A stretch of DNA of 64,000 bases, taken from positions 1-64,000 of the forward strand of contig JAFYME010000013.1 in the NCBI GenBank assembly GCA_017556765.1, written 5' to 3'. Positions 52,613 through 60,773 of this stretch are shown in pieces; positions within the stretch are counted from its first letter, which is position 1; each line of letters opens with the position of its first letter. The position numbers were made by a program, and so were the translations under genes. This DNA comes from Bacteroidales bacterium (GTDB lineage Bacteria > Bacteroidota > Bacteroidia > Bacteroidales > UBA932). A model generated the notes under the pieces. That model did not search any database, was not told the DNA's origin, and was given only the letters and a program-made list of their open reading frames with translations.

Positions 52613-54706
52613 TTAATAAGTAAGTGCGGTTTCGTAATATGTATCGAAGCATGGGTAGCTTTCGAGCGGATCAGGAGTACAGAATCCGACCCCTTCGAAG
52701 ATAGGAGAGTCGGTCTGTCCTGCCGGCTCGCGTATGTCAAGTTCCGCATCTATGCCTTCGAGCTTCACTGTTACCTTTCCGTCTGAATACTTGTAATGGA
52801 GGGTTCCGTCTCCAATCTTTACGGAAGTCTCGAGTTCTGTAATTTCTGACGGGATCTTAGGATCTATGATAATGACTCCGTTCAAGAGATCCGGACGGAT
52901 TCCGAGGAAATACTGGTACCATACACGCAGATGCTCGGCGTTGCTCCATGCCTGGAGGAATGTGCCGGAACGGTTGACCCATGTCTTGCCTTCGCGCGGA
53001 TGAGCGTCCGCATTCTCGCTGAGGCTACCTACCGCTCCCTCATGGAGGGCCTGACGGTTCATGTTCTTGAAAAGTTCCCATGCGGCATCTATCTGTCCGT
53101 ATTCGATCATCCTCTGCATCGCGATTCCGTTGTTCCAGAGCCAGATCGTTCCGTTGTGATATGCGTCGTCCTTATGGTAGTAATGCCAGTTTTCATGCTG
53201 AGGGTGGAACTGCTTGTCCCACTGAGCGAGGGATGCGACTCCCCATGGATACACAAGCTCCTCCCATGCGCGACGGGTCACCTTCTGTTTGAAGTCCTGA
53301 TCACTTACAAGATCGAAGCAGTAGAGCTGGTTTGGACGGAACTGAAGGTCAGGGGTTCCGTCTGCGTTCAGATGGTCATAGATGAACGAACCGTCCTTGT
53401 CGCAATAATCGCTTTCGAAGTTGCTTGCAAGCATCGTTGCCAGTCCGCTCCACTCTTCCGCTGAGCCCATATCGTCCATCAACGCGGCAATCTTGCTTCC
53501 AGCCACAAGCTGCTCGTACCAGAGCGCCTGGATGTCGTTGGCGCGGTTGCCTCGCGGCGAGCCCGGAATGCCGTTTCGCTTCACATCCATCCATGTATCT
53601 GCGTCAGCATGAGTAAGATAGCCCTTGCTGTCGGTATAGTTTCTGATCGAAGCATCGATGCTGATCTTGATCGCAGGATAAAGTTCGTGGAGGAACTCCG
53701 TGTCGCCAGAATACTGCGCCAGCTGGTATGCCTGTATCACGAATCGAGGGGTTCCGTCTGTAGTGTTGTAGAGGATACCCTCGAGGTTCGCCCTGTTAGG
53801 GATACGGCCGTATGTCTCGGACTGAGGGTCTGTATCCTGAAGCTTCGCGAAGTCCTTGAGGATCTCCTTCGCAACGTCAAACTGACCTGTCACAAGGCAT
53901 GCGCCCGGCATGGAAATGAACATGTCACGTCCCCAGTATTCGTTGAACCATGGGAGTCCGGCATAGATGCCGTTGCCCTGCTGGCGGGTGATAAGTTCAT
54001 CCATCGTGATGGTGATCCAGTCGAGAGACTTGTCGAGCTCCGGAAGGTTCGACTGTATCGGATTGTACTCTGTCACAAGGGCGTTGATCCTGTCTTTTCT
54101 CTGCTTGATGAGTTCCTGATGGTTTTCCTTGAATTCTTCATAAAGAGCGATACATTCCTCTTCTGTACCGTATATCAGGACGAAATCATTCATTCCGATG
54201 CTGCTGAACATTATGCGCTTGTCCGGTGCTTCCTTCGGAATGAAGAAAATAAAGGAGAGTCCCTTCGGGTATGACTCATTCTCCAGAAGACTGTGGTCCA
54301 GGCTAATCGAAGCGTTCTGGGCATCCGTCTCCACATTGATGTAGATGATCGGAAGGTTGTCTATCATACGGAATGTCTCGACCGCATTGTTCCACTTACG
54401 CACCAGTCTGTCAGGATATACCGTACATACGGCCTCGCTCCTGTCAAGAGGCTTTCCATCAAGATTGATGGTATAGTCCGCCAGAACGCGTTTCTTGGCC
54501 ATATTCCAGCCTGAATACCACTGCAGCTCCTTCTGGTGGGTCATTCCGTACCAGTAGCCAGCCTGCTTGTCTGTGTATGAATATTCGCGGTTCTGCTCCG
54601 CTGTGACCTCAACTCCAAGGCTGTCGGTCTTGTATTCCTGATGGCTGCCGCAAGAAGCCGCAAGGGCCAACGCAGCGGCACATAATGTGATCGGTATGAG
54701 TCTCAT
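52613..54706 (-). CDS. Secreted amylo-alpha-1,6-glucosidase-like (alpha/alpha)6 glycosidase
   Basis: 697 residues, lipobox LAASC near residue 19. After an N-terminal beta domain (~30-250), an (alpha/alpha)6 barrel begins at ITMDELITRQQGNGIYAGLPWFNEYWGRDMFISMPG. The barrel also carries THADADTWMD and ANDIQALWYEQ and ends near SENADAHPREG. The pattern resembles the glucosidase half of glycogen debranching enzymes (GH133/GH63 clan). The lipid anchor implies action on alpha-glucans or oligosaccharides outside the cytoplasm. Nine bases after alr. Confidence 0.82.
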   Translation of the reverse strand: MRLIPITLCAAALALAASCGSHQEYKTDSLGVEVTAEQNREYSYTDKQAGYWYGMTHQKELQWYSGWNMAKKRVLADYTINLDGKPLDRSEAVCTVYPDRLVRKWNNAVETFRMIDNLPIIYINVETDAQNASISLDHSLLENESYPKGLSFIFFIPKEAPDKRIMFSSIGMNDFVLIYGTEEECIALYEEFKENHQELIKQRKDRINALVTEYNPIQSNLPELDKSLDWITITMDELITRQQGNGIYAGLPWFNEYWGRDMFISMPGACLVTGQFDVAKEILKDFAKLQDTDPQSETYGRIPNRANLEGILYNTTDGTPRFVIQAYQLAQYSGDTEFLHELYPAIKISIDASIRNYTDSKGYLTHADADTWMDVKRNGIPGSPRGNRANDIQALWYEQLVAGSKIAALMDDMGSAEEWSGLATMLASNFESDYCDKDGSFIYDHLNADGTPDLQFRPNQLYCFDLVSDQDFKQKVTRRAWEELVYPWGVASLAQWDKQFHPQHENWHYYHKDDAYHNGTIWLWNNGIAMQRMIEYGQIDAAWELFKNMNRQALHEGAVGSLSENADAHPREGKTWVNRSGTFLQAWSNAEHLRVWYQYFLGIRPDLLNGVIIIDPKIPSEITELETSVKIGDGTLHYKYSDGKVTVKLEGIDAELDIREPAGQTDSPIFEGVGFCTPDPLESYPCFDTYYETALTY

Positions 54707-54715
54707 CGTCTATAT

Positions 54716-55825
54716 CTATTTTACTATTATTCTCTCTATTCTTCTCGGTACGGAGGTAAGTATCTCATACGGAATGGTTCCGAGAACCTCCGCCAGATCC
54801 GTGATCGTAGGATCCTCTCCGAATATGGTCACGGTATCCCCCACCTTCACGTCGAGGCCCGTCACGTCAAGCATGCACATGTCCATGCATATGTTTCCGA
54901 TAGTCGGCACCTTATGTCCGTTCACCATGAAATGTCCCTTTCCGCAGCTCAGGTGACGGTCCACACCGTCCGCATATCCCACAGGGATTGTCGCTATCAC
55001 GGTACCCTCCGGAGCGATCTTTCCATGACGTCCGTATCCTATAGTACCGTCACCAGGCTTCAATGTCTTGATCTGCAGGATCTTGCATTTGAATGAAGCC
55101 ACAGGAGCAAGCTTGTTTCCAGGTATAGCGCTGACACCGTAGATACCGATGCCCAGACGTACCATATCGAACTGGTACTGAGGGAATCTCTCTATGCCGG
55201 CCGAGTTCAGGACATGGTAGAGAGGCTTGTATCCGAGAGCTTCGGTGAGCTTGTCTGCGTTTTCCTTGTAAAGGGCGATCTGGCCGAGGGTGAAGTCGTC
55301 GCATGAAGCATCGTCAGCTGCAGCGAGATGGGAATATACCGACTTGACGGTCACGGCTGTACATGTCTTCAGGAAGTCCATCAGCTCGGGAAGCTCCTCG
55401 GTCATGAAACCGAGCCTGTGCATGCCGGTATCGAGCTTGATATGGATCGGGAAGCCTTTGAGTCCTCTCTTTTCGAGCACGTCGCAGAGGATCTTGAGCG
55501 AATACATGTTCGGGATGCCGGGCTCCAGACCGTAGTTCACGATCTGTTCGAAAGAGTCGGTGCCGGCCGTAAGGACCATTATCGGAGACTTTATGCCTGC
55601 CTGGCGGAGCTCTATGCCCTCGATGGGATAGGCCACAGCAAGGTAATCCGCTCCCGCCTCTTCCATGAGTGAGGCGAACTGCACGGCGCCATGTCCGTAC
55701 GCATTGGCCTTGACAAGGACCAGAAGCTTTGTCGAAGCCTCGAGCTTCGATCTGAAATATCTGTAGTTTTCAAGACATCCGCCGAGGTTTATCTCGAGCC
55801 TTGAAAAGTCACTGCTTATATACAT
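54716..55825 (-). CDS. alr: Alanine racemase
   Basis: 369 residues. PLP-binding Lys39 in LVLVKANAYGHGA; the second catalytic Tyr is in the GIYGVSA/YGRHGKI region; AIPVGYADGVDR and GNICMDMCMLDVT are diagnostic. Supplies D-alanine for peptidoglycan. First gene of the leftward alr-glucosidase-phosphatase run. Confidence 0.96.
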   Translation of the reverse strand: MYISSDFSRLEINLGGCLENYRYFRSKLEASTKLLVLVKANAYGHGAVQFASLMEEAGADYLAVAYPIEGIELRQAGIKSPIMVLTAGTDSFEQIVNYGLEPGIPNMYSLKILCDVLEKRGLKGFPIHIKLDTGMHRLGFMTEELPELMDFLKTCTAVTVKSVYSHLAAADDASCDDFTLGQIALYKENADKLTEALGYKPLYHVLNSAGIERFPQYQFDMVRLGIGIYGVSAIPGNKLAPVASFKCKILQIKTLKPGDGTIGYGRHGKIAPEGTVIATIPVGYADGVDRHLSCGKGHFMVNGHKVPTIGNICMDMCMLDVTGLDVKVGDTVTIFGEDPTITDLAEVLGTIPYEILTSVPRRIERIIVK

Positions 55826-55850
55826 TCTGCTTATTTATAAAACCAATTTA

Positions 55851-55858
55851 CAAAAGTA
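55851..55858 (-). promoter_or_regulatory. -7 box of alr
   Basis: TACTTTTG on the minus strand, 25 bases before the alr ATG. Confidence 0.5.
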
Positions 55859-55881
55859 CTAAATAATCTGACAAAAACGGC

Positions 55882-55889
55882 TAAATTTG
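55882..55889 (+). promoter_or_regulatory. -7 box of the zinc metallopeptidase
   Basis: TAAATTTG on the plus strand, giving a leader of ~108 bases that includes the inverted repeats at 55926-55975. Confidence 0.45.
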
Positions 55890-55925
55890 TGAGGGGCTTG
55901 ATTTTTGCACATATAGGCCCCGGCT

Positions 55926-55975
55926 CTGACATTGGAAAATTCCTGCCAAAGCAGGACAAAATGTCAGCATGACAT
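55926..55975 (+). promoter_or_regulatory. Nested inverted repeats in the metallopeptidase leader
   Basis: CTGACATT (55926-55933) pairs with AATGTCAG (55960-55967). Inside is CCTGC-CAAA-GCAGG (55942-55955). Overlapping the right arm is ATGTCA-GCA-TGACAT (55961-55975). TGACAT thus occurs three times as a half-site, suggesting either an mRNA hairpin or a dimeric regulator site. Confidence 0.5.
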
Positions 55976-56003
55976 GATTATTAACAATTAAAATTCATAG
56001 AAA

Positions 56004-56675
56004 ATGAATATCTGGATCATAATGATAGCCATCATGGTTGTCAGCGTAATAGTGCAGCAGATGCTGCAGAGCCGTTTCAACAAGTACTCTCAGGTAGGTC
56101 TTCCGAACGGAATGTCAGGCGCCGAGGTCGCTCAGAAGATGCTTCGCGACCACGGAATCTACGACGTGAAGGTCGTGCCGACACGCGGAATGCTCACTGA
56201 CCATTTCAATCCGGAGACCAAGACTGTCGCCCTCAGCGAAGGCGTTTATGCCAGCAGAAGCGTTGCGGCTGCGGCTGTAGCGGCGCATGAGTGCGGACAC
56301 GCAGTGCAGCACGCCATGGGATATGCTCCCGTAAGGATGCGCTCAGCCCTTGTCCCTGCAGTCAGCTTCGCCTCGAACATCGTTCAGTGGGTCCTCCTCG
56401 CCGGAGTCATCTTCATAAACATATTCCCTAGCCTCATCTGGATCGGAATCGGCCTCTTCGCCCTCACGACTATCTTCAGCTTCGTGACCCTCCCTGTCGA
56501 GATCAACGCCAGCAGCAGAGCGATCACATGGCTGACCCAGGCCGGCATCACCGACGGCCAGACCCGCCCGATGGCGATCGACGCCCTCAAATGGGCAGCC
56601 TACACCTACGTAGTCGCAGCCCTCGGCTCCCTCGCCACCCTGCTTTACTACATCGGTATGGCAAGAAGAGACTAA
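56004..56675 (+). CDS. Membrane zinc metallopeptidase (YugP type)
   Basis: 223 residues. N-terminal membrane helix (3-18); zinc-binding HECGH in AAHECGHAVQHAMGYAPV near residue 97; two to three C-terminal membrane helices. The DUF/YugP family of HExxH membrane proteases; probably envelope protein quality control. The start is preceded by ATTATTAACAATTAAAATTC, typical A-rich Bacteroidetes leader sequence. Confidence 0.92.
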   Translation: MNIWIIMIAIMVVSVIVQQMLQSRFNKYSQVGLPNGMSGAEVAQKMLRDHGIYDVKVVPTRGMLTDHFNPETKTVALSEGVYASRSVAAAAVAAHECGHAVQHAMGYAPVRMRSALVPAVSFASNIVQWVLLAGVIFINIFPSLIWIGIGLFALTTIFSFVTLPVEINASSRAITWLTQAGITDGQTRPMAIDALKWAAYTYVVAALGSLATLLYYIGMARRD

Positions 56676-56687
56676 GACATCGGGCCT

Positions 56688-58379
56688 ATGAAAATGAAAT
56701 CAGGCATAAGGATTCTGACCATTGCCCTCTCATTGCTCATCACCTTTTCCTGTCGGAGCATTGAAAAGGTGGAAGAACAGATGCATACAGCGTCCGGATA
56801 CATGGAACAGCAGCCGGAACTGGCATTGGAACTGCTTGACTCCATCGACTGCGAAACGCTGTCGACAAGAAAAGCCCAAGCCAGACATGCGCTGCTGTAC
56901 TCAATGGCCCTCGACAAGAACTATATAGACGTCACAAATGACAGCATCCTATCTCCTGCCATAAAATACTACAAGAATCACGGCACGGCTGATGATAAGC
57001 TGCTGACATACTATTATTGGGGCCGCATAGCGATGAATGCCGGCGACTATGAAAATGCCTTGAAGAGATTCATATCCGCCGAACAGTATGTCAATGATGC
57101 CCATGAGCACGTGGCTGCCGCACGACTATATAAGGCTCAAATGGTCATCTACCAATATTCGTACGAATCCAGCATGATCCTGGAGGCTGCGCAAGAGGCA
57201 GCATCACATTATCTGTCGGCAAAAGACACGACCAGATATATCAACACCCTTAATGACGTTGTTGCAGGACATCTGCATAGACAAGACACAGCAGCAGCAC
57301 GCGAATCGCTGAATGAAATCAAATCATATTGGAGCATTCTTACCCCAAGACAGGTAAGCAACTGGTACTCAGCTGAATTATTCTTAAATGAATTTACAGG
57401 ACAGCTGAATGCAGAAGAGATGATCACCGAATACCTTGCTGCGGTACCGGACTCGTCCACAGTGCGCTGGCTATCTGTTGCCAATGCCCATTATTACAGC
57501 GGGGAATACGAAAAAGCCATTGACGCACTCAAAGAATACTCCAAGTACGAAAAACCAGAAGCTGCCTATTATCTGATTTCAGGCCACACAAACGCAGAAA
57601 TCGGCAACTATCTTCAAGCTGCGCATTCCTATGGCCAATATATAGAATTGACATCCGAGAAAAACGGAGCGTTGTTTGAGTCTGACATCAATTTCATAAA
57701 AGAAAGATATGAAGCTCAGTTAAGGATAAGCCGCAACAGATTCATTCTGATAATCCTTGCACTCTGTGCCATGCTATTATTTCTGACCTCAATCTTAGTC
57801 ATGAACAGGATAAAGCAAGTGAAGCTTGAACTACGTGTCATCGAGGCCGAGAAGAATGCTGAAAAGATACGTCATGATGAAGAAATGAAGAAGACAAAAG
57901 CAGAAGCCGACAAATATGCAGACATGTATGGCAATGCTCTTGCAGAAATAGAAAATCTAAACGAAACCCTTCAGAACACAGCGCTGGATCATACTGTAAA
58001 GATGCATATAGTGGAACGCCTGAACCTTCTCAATAAATTCATCGCATCCAATATGACCCCTTATTTTTCCAAGGATGCTGCGAATGAATTGAAGCAACTC
58101 ATGAACGACAAAAAACACTTTATTGAATCGACAAGAATATCATTCCTTATAGAGCACCCTCAGTTTATCCATTACCTTAAGAAAAGAGGATTGTCTGACA
58201 GCGAAATCGGCTACTGCTGCCTATATGCAATGGGCCTGAAAGGCAAAGACATCTCATCATACATGGGCAACGGACATTACAAGCTCAGCAGCATGATAAG
58301 GAAGAAACTCAGCTTGAGCGAGCATGACACCAATCTGGACATATATCTTCGTCAGATTCTAGCAAAAAACGGAGCATAA
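56688..58379 (+). CDS. TPR lipoprotein with membrane-spanning segment and LuxR-like HTH
   Basis: 563 residues. Lipoprotein-type signal (LLITFSC near residue 22), TPR-like helical repeats ~30-340, a transmembrane helix ~352-374, a charged coiled coil ~378-440, and a C-terminal helical domain whose end (LSDSEIGYCCLYAMGLKGKDI then SSMIRKKLSLSEH) resembles a LuxR-type helix-turn-helix. Bacteroidetes have many such one-component regulators joining an extracytoplasmic sensor to a cytoplasmic DNA-binding tail. Follows the zinc protease by 12 bases and precedes the accessory patch it may regulate. Confidence 0.78.
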   Translation: MKMKSGIRILTIALSLLITFSCRSIEKVEEQMHTASGYMEQQPELALELLDSIDCETLSTRKAQARHALLYSMALDKNYIDVTNDSILSPAIKYYKNHGTADDKLLTYYYWGRIAMNAGDYENALKRFISAEQYVNDAHEHVAAARLYKAQMVIYQYSYESSMILEAAQEAASHYLSAKDTTRYINTLNDVVAGHLHRQDTAAARESLNEIKSYWSILTPRQVSNWYSAELFLNEFTGQLNAEEMITEYLAAVPDSSTVRWLSVANAHYYSGEYEKAIDALKEYSKYEKPEAAYYLISGHTNAEIGNYLQAAHSYGQYIELTSEKNGALFESDINFIKERYEAQLRISRNRFILIILALCAMLLFLTSILVMNRIKQVKLELRVIEAEKNAEKIRHDEEMKKTKAEADKYADMYGNALAEIENLNETLQNTALDHTVKMHIVERLNLLNKFIASNMTPYFSKDAANELKQLMNDKKHFIESTRISFLIEHPQFIHYLKKRGLSDSEIGYCCLYAMGLKGKDISSYMGNGHYKLSSMIRKKLSLSEHDTNLDIYLRQILAKNGA

Positions 58380-58416
58380 AGTTTTCCCGACCTCCAAAGT
58401 TTCCACGCCGACATAA

Positions 58417-58454
58417 CCCCTTGATAATCAAAGTGTTATCAAGGGGTTTTATTT
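58417..58454 (+). terminator. Rho-independent terminator after the TPR/HTH regulator
   Basis: 11-bp perfect stem CCCCTTGATAA/TTATCAAGGGG (58417-58427, 58436-58446), 8-base loop, then TTTTATTT. Confidence 0.85.
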
Positions 58455-58529
58455 ATCAACCCACGCTCGACATTTACCCCCCCCTATTGATTATCAAGCA
58501 GTTACGCAAAGATCAGGGAAAACTTTTTA

Positions 58530-58561
58530 TTTGCCTGATTGCTCCATCAAACATATCTTTG
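58530..58561 (+). promoter_or_regulatory. Consensus promoter at the start of the accessory patch
   Basis: TTTG (58530-58533), 20 bases, TATCTTTG (58554-58561): the best primary-sigma match in the window. The next ATG is only 6 bases beyond the -7 box. Confidence 0.7.
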
Positions 58562-58567
58562 CATCAT

Positions 58568-58681
58568 ATGATGGAGAATTTAATGCTATACATGTCACTG
58601 CCAGTCAAAATCATTATAATATTTCTATCTTTGTACCTAGGCCAAAATATGGGGCAGTTCCAATTCATTATAATTACCTAG
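58568..58681 (+). CDS. Possible 37-residue hydrophobic peptide
   Basis: ATG at 58568 opens MMENLMLYMSLPVKIIIIFL and ends at TAG 58679-58681; a second ATG follows at once. A single hydrophobic helix fills residues ~8-24. The strong promoter immediately upstream supports expression, but the peptide has no recognised relatives and could be a transcribed leader for the next gene. Low confidence. Confidence 0.3.
   Translation: MMENLMLYMSLPVKIIIIFLSLYLGQNMGQFQFIIIT
58626..58633 (+). promoter_or_regulatory. -7 box upstream of the accessory three-gene cluster
   Basis: TATCTTTG, full consensus, 61 bases before the ATG at 58695; no clear -33 element. Confidence 0.45.
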
Positions 58682-58694
58682 TACCGTTCTGCTT

Positions 58695-59090
58695 ATGAAA
58701 GTAAACAATTCTCGTAAATTTATATCCCCTTTTATATATATACTTGTAGCATTACCATTATTTGCAATAGGAGTGGTAATTGGTATCAGTTGGGGAATTA
58801 AAGACACTTTAACATTTACTGAAGGAGTACCAATCATATGCAAAGTAACAGAATTGGGTATTAATCCCCCTGCGACTCATTTGGGCCCATATGCAGAGTT
58901 TGAATTTATAAACGACAATTGCGTGATACGAGAACGCCAAACAATATCGCGTGAAAGATTGCATAACATAAATGTGGGAGGTTGTTATTTAGGCTTTCAT
59001 AGACCGAATGACATCAAGCATGTACACGTGCTCTTTGATATTCCTGTAACTGATACATCTGGAACGACTTTAACTATCGCTTTAAGATAA
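58695..59090 (+). CDS. Hypothetical membrane-anchored protein of the accessory cluster
   Basis: 131 residues. One transmembrane helix (~11-33), then a ~95-residue domain rich in beta-type sequence (VPIICKVTELGINPP, FEFINDNCVIRERQTI). No family recognised. Codon use and base composition are clearly more A+T-rich than in flanking housekeeping genes, suggesting acquisition. Six bases before the lipoprotein gene. Confidence 0.65.
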   Translation: MKVNNSRKFISPFIYILVALPLFAIGVVIGISWGIKDTLTFTEGVPIICKVTELGINPPATHLGPYAEFEFINDNCVIRERQTISRERLHNINVGGCYLGFHRPNDIKHVHVLFDIPVTDTSGTTLTIALR

Positions 59091-59096
59091 TCTTAT

Positions 59097-59810
59097 ATGA
59101 GACACTTATTGATTACAATATGGGCTGCTGCTATTCTTTCAGGATGCTCTCCTAAAATTACATCTAGTTTTACTTCGCATCATACTCCGTTGGCCAAGGA
59201 TGCAGAAGTACTGGTATTGGATATGGCTGCTCCGATGCCGGAAAATGCAGGAGTTATTGGGCAGATAAAGATTGGGGATACGGGCTTTACAACCAAGAAT
59301 GGTAATTATGCTGCTGTATTGAATATTGCCAAGGATGAGGCGCGTAAAGCAGGAGGTAATGTTGTGAAGATCACTGAACACAAATCTCCGGATATGCTTA
59401 GCTCTATGCATCGCATAAAGGCTGTCATATTGCGTGTTGATGATCTTTCTGTTCTGTCAGATGACATATCCGATGTGGAGATTTCTACGCATCCTGATTA
59501 TGCTGTAATATATTTCTACAGGGAATCTGGAGCTGGAGCGCTTGTCAGTTATGATGTATATGTCGGAGATACGAAAGTATACCGTTCAAGACCGAATACA
59601 AACGCAGAAGTAAAGCTTTATGAAGAGGGTGACGTCGAAGTCTGGGCAAAGACTGAAGCGAAGGAAGTCCTGCCTCTCACTATAAGGAAAGGCAGTGACT
59701 ATTTTGTCCGTACAAGCGTATCAGCCGGAATAATGATCGGTCGTCCTCGAATGGAAATCGTTTCAGCGAAAGCCGGTAGAGAAGAATATGAATCAGTAAA
59801 AGACAAGTAA
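59097..59810 (+). CDS. Lipoprotein with C-terminal DUF2846-like domain
   Basis: 237 residues, lipobox LSGC at 15-18. Residues ~35-115 form a small alpha/beta domain (DAEVLVLDM, EARKAGGNVVKITEH, RIKAVILRV). Residues ~135-230 resemble DUF2846: AVIYFYRESGAGALVSYDVYVGDTKVYRSR then YFVRTSVSAG. Probably an envelope lipoprotein. Adjacent by 1 base to the beta-barrel gene, so a two-component envelope unit is likely. Confidence 0.65.
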   Translation: MRHLLITIWAAAILSGCSPKITSSFTSHHTPLAKDAEVLVLDMAAPMPENAGVIGQIKIGDTGFTTKNGNYAAVLNIAKDEARKAGGNVVKITEHKSPDMLSSMHRIKAVILRVDDLSVLSDDISDVEISTHPDYAVIYFYRESGAGALVSYDVYVGDTKVYRSRPNTNAEVKLYEEGDVEVWAKTEAKEVLPLTIRKGSDYFVRTSVSAGIMIGRPRMEIVSAKAGREEYESVKDK

Positions 59811-59811
59811 A

Positions 59812-60519
59812 ATGAAACGATTGTTATTTATTAGTATGATATTTTTAGCATCTGTTCCTACTTATGCCCAGAGCATTGTTACGTCTGATACGACAGTGAC
59901 TGCAAACTTCCCATCCTGGAGATTCTCTGCTAATGGTGGATATGCATACCGCATAGGAAAAGTCGATAACAGCCAGGATGCAGTACTGGTCAATCATATT
60001 AAAAAGTTGAAGCAAGGAGTGACATATGGCGCTGACGCAACATGGTTCTTTATGGAATCCTTAGGTGTCGGTCTGAAATATAATTCACTTAACATCGGTA
60101 ACAGTGAACAAGTGACGGTTACTTATGATAATGGGACTCAAGAGTCTGGTTTGCTGGAGGATAAAATAAACATCTGGTTCTTTGGTCCTATTGCTTCCTA
60201 TCGTGTAATGAGCAGGAATATGCGTAATGCCTTTTTTATGAATGTAGGTCTCGGATATATGGGGTATAAGGATCGTGCGGTTCTTATTGACCCTTTTATC
60301 ATTAAAGGTAGCACCATAGGTTATCTGTATGAAATCGGTTATGACCAGAGTCTTACTGATAAGATATCTTTAGGCGCAATGCTGTCTTTTGTGTCAGGAA
60401 CCTTGACCGGCTATCAGACAAATCAGGGAGGATCTTGGAATACTGTCAACCTCGAAAGTGACAGCTACGAGAGCCTCAATCACATCAATCTGTCGATAGG
60501 ATTAAGAATAAATCTGTAA
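59812..60519 (+). CDS. Small outer-membrane beta-barrel protein
   Basis: 235 residues with a signal peptide ending TYAQ near residue 20. Alternating aromatic/polar strands throughout (WRFSANGGYAYRIG, LGVGLKYNSLNIG, NAFFMNVGLGYMGYK, NHINLSIGLRINL) fit an 8-10-strand OmpA/porin-like barrel. Last gene of the accessory trio; immediately downstream, in the same frame after its stop, lies a pseudopilin remnant. Confidence 0.75.
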   Translation: MKRLLFISMIFLASVPTYAQSIVTSDTTVTANFPSWRFSANGGYAYRIGKVDNSQDAVLVNHIKKLKQGVTYGADATWFFMESLGVGLKYNSLNIGNSEQVTVTYDNGTQESGLLEDKINIWFFGPIASYRVMSRNMRNAFFMNVGLGYMGYKDRAVLIDPFIIKGSTIGYLYEIGYDQSLTDKISLGAMLSFVSGTLTGYQTNQGGSWNTVNLESDSYESLNHINLSIGLRINL

Positions 60520-60540
60520 GATCTGTTAAGAATATTCGAT

Positions 60541-60645
60541 AAGGGAAAAGGCCTCCGGGCCTTCTCCCTTCCTGAAATGTTGGTCGTGCTGGTGATAATC
60601 GGCATACTTGTGCTGATTGCTCTTCCTAACCTGACTATACAATAG
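60541..60645 (+). pseudogene. Type IV pilin/pseudopilin N-terminal remnant
   Basis: The frame reads KGKGLRAFSLPEMLVVLVII and then GILVLIALPNLTIQ-stop. That is a class III prepilin signal with Phe-Ser-Leu-Pro-Glu and the hydrophobic pilin helix, cut off after ~34 codons by a TAG at 60643-60645 inside a hairpin arm. No ATG precedes the signal within the frame (only one at 60577, inside the helix). In Bacteroidetes such N-termini belong to ~150-200-residue competence/T2SS-like pseudopilins, so this is a truncated copy. Confidence 0.7.
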
Positions 60646-60690
60646 CCACGAAGTCGTCCGCTAGTTCGGAACTTGTACTTCGTGGCTATT
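60641..60690. repeat. 50-base hairpin with 14-bp perfect stem
   Basis: AATAGCCACGAAGT (60641-60654) and its exact complement (60677-60690), with an inner TCCG/CGGA pairing in the loop. The left arm contains the TAG that ends the pilin fragment. TTGTTTTG follows, so it may end plus-strand transcription. Confidence 0.8.
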
Positions 60691-60717
60691 GTTTTGTGAA
60701 ATCTCCGGGATTCCCGT

Positions 60718-60757
60718 CCACGAGGTACATGAACCCGGTTCATCGCTGACTTCGTGG
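60718..60757. repeat. Second CCACGA hairpin
   Basis: CCACGAGGT (60718-60726) pairs with ACTTCGTGG (60749-60757) with one G-T; inside, ATGAACC-C-GGTTCAT (60729-60743) is a perfect palindrome. The outer arms match those of the hairpin at 60641-60690, so the two are related units. Confidence 0.7.
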
Positions 60758-60773
60758 CTGCTGCAATTTGCCC

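Noticed and set aside
55895..55911. Sigma-54-like GGGCTT-GATTT-TTGCA upstream of the zinc protease
   Set aside because: Only the GG and GC spacing fits; the -24 box lacks TGGCA. A full -7 box (TAAATTTG, 55882-55889) overlaps and is a simpler explanation.
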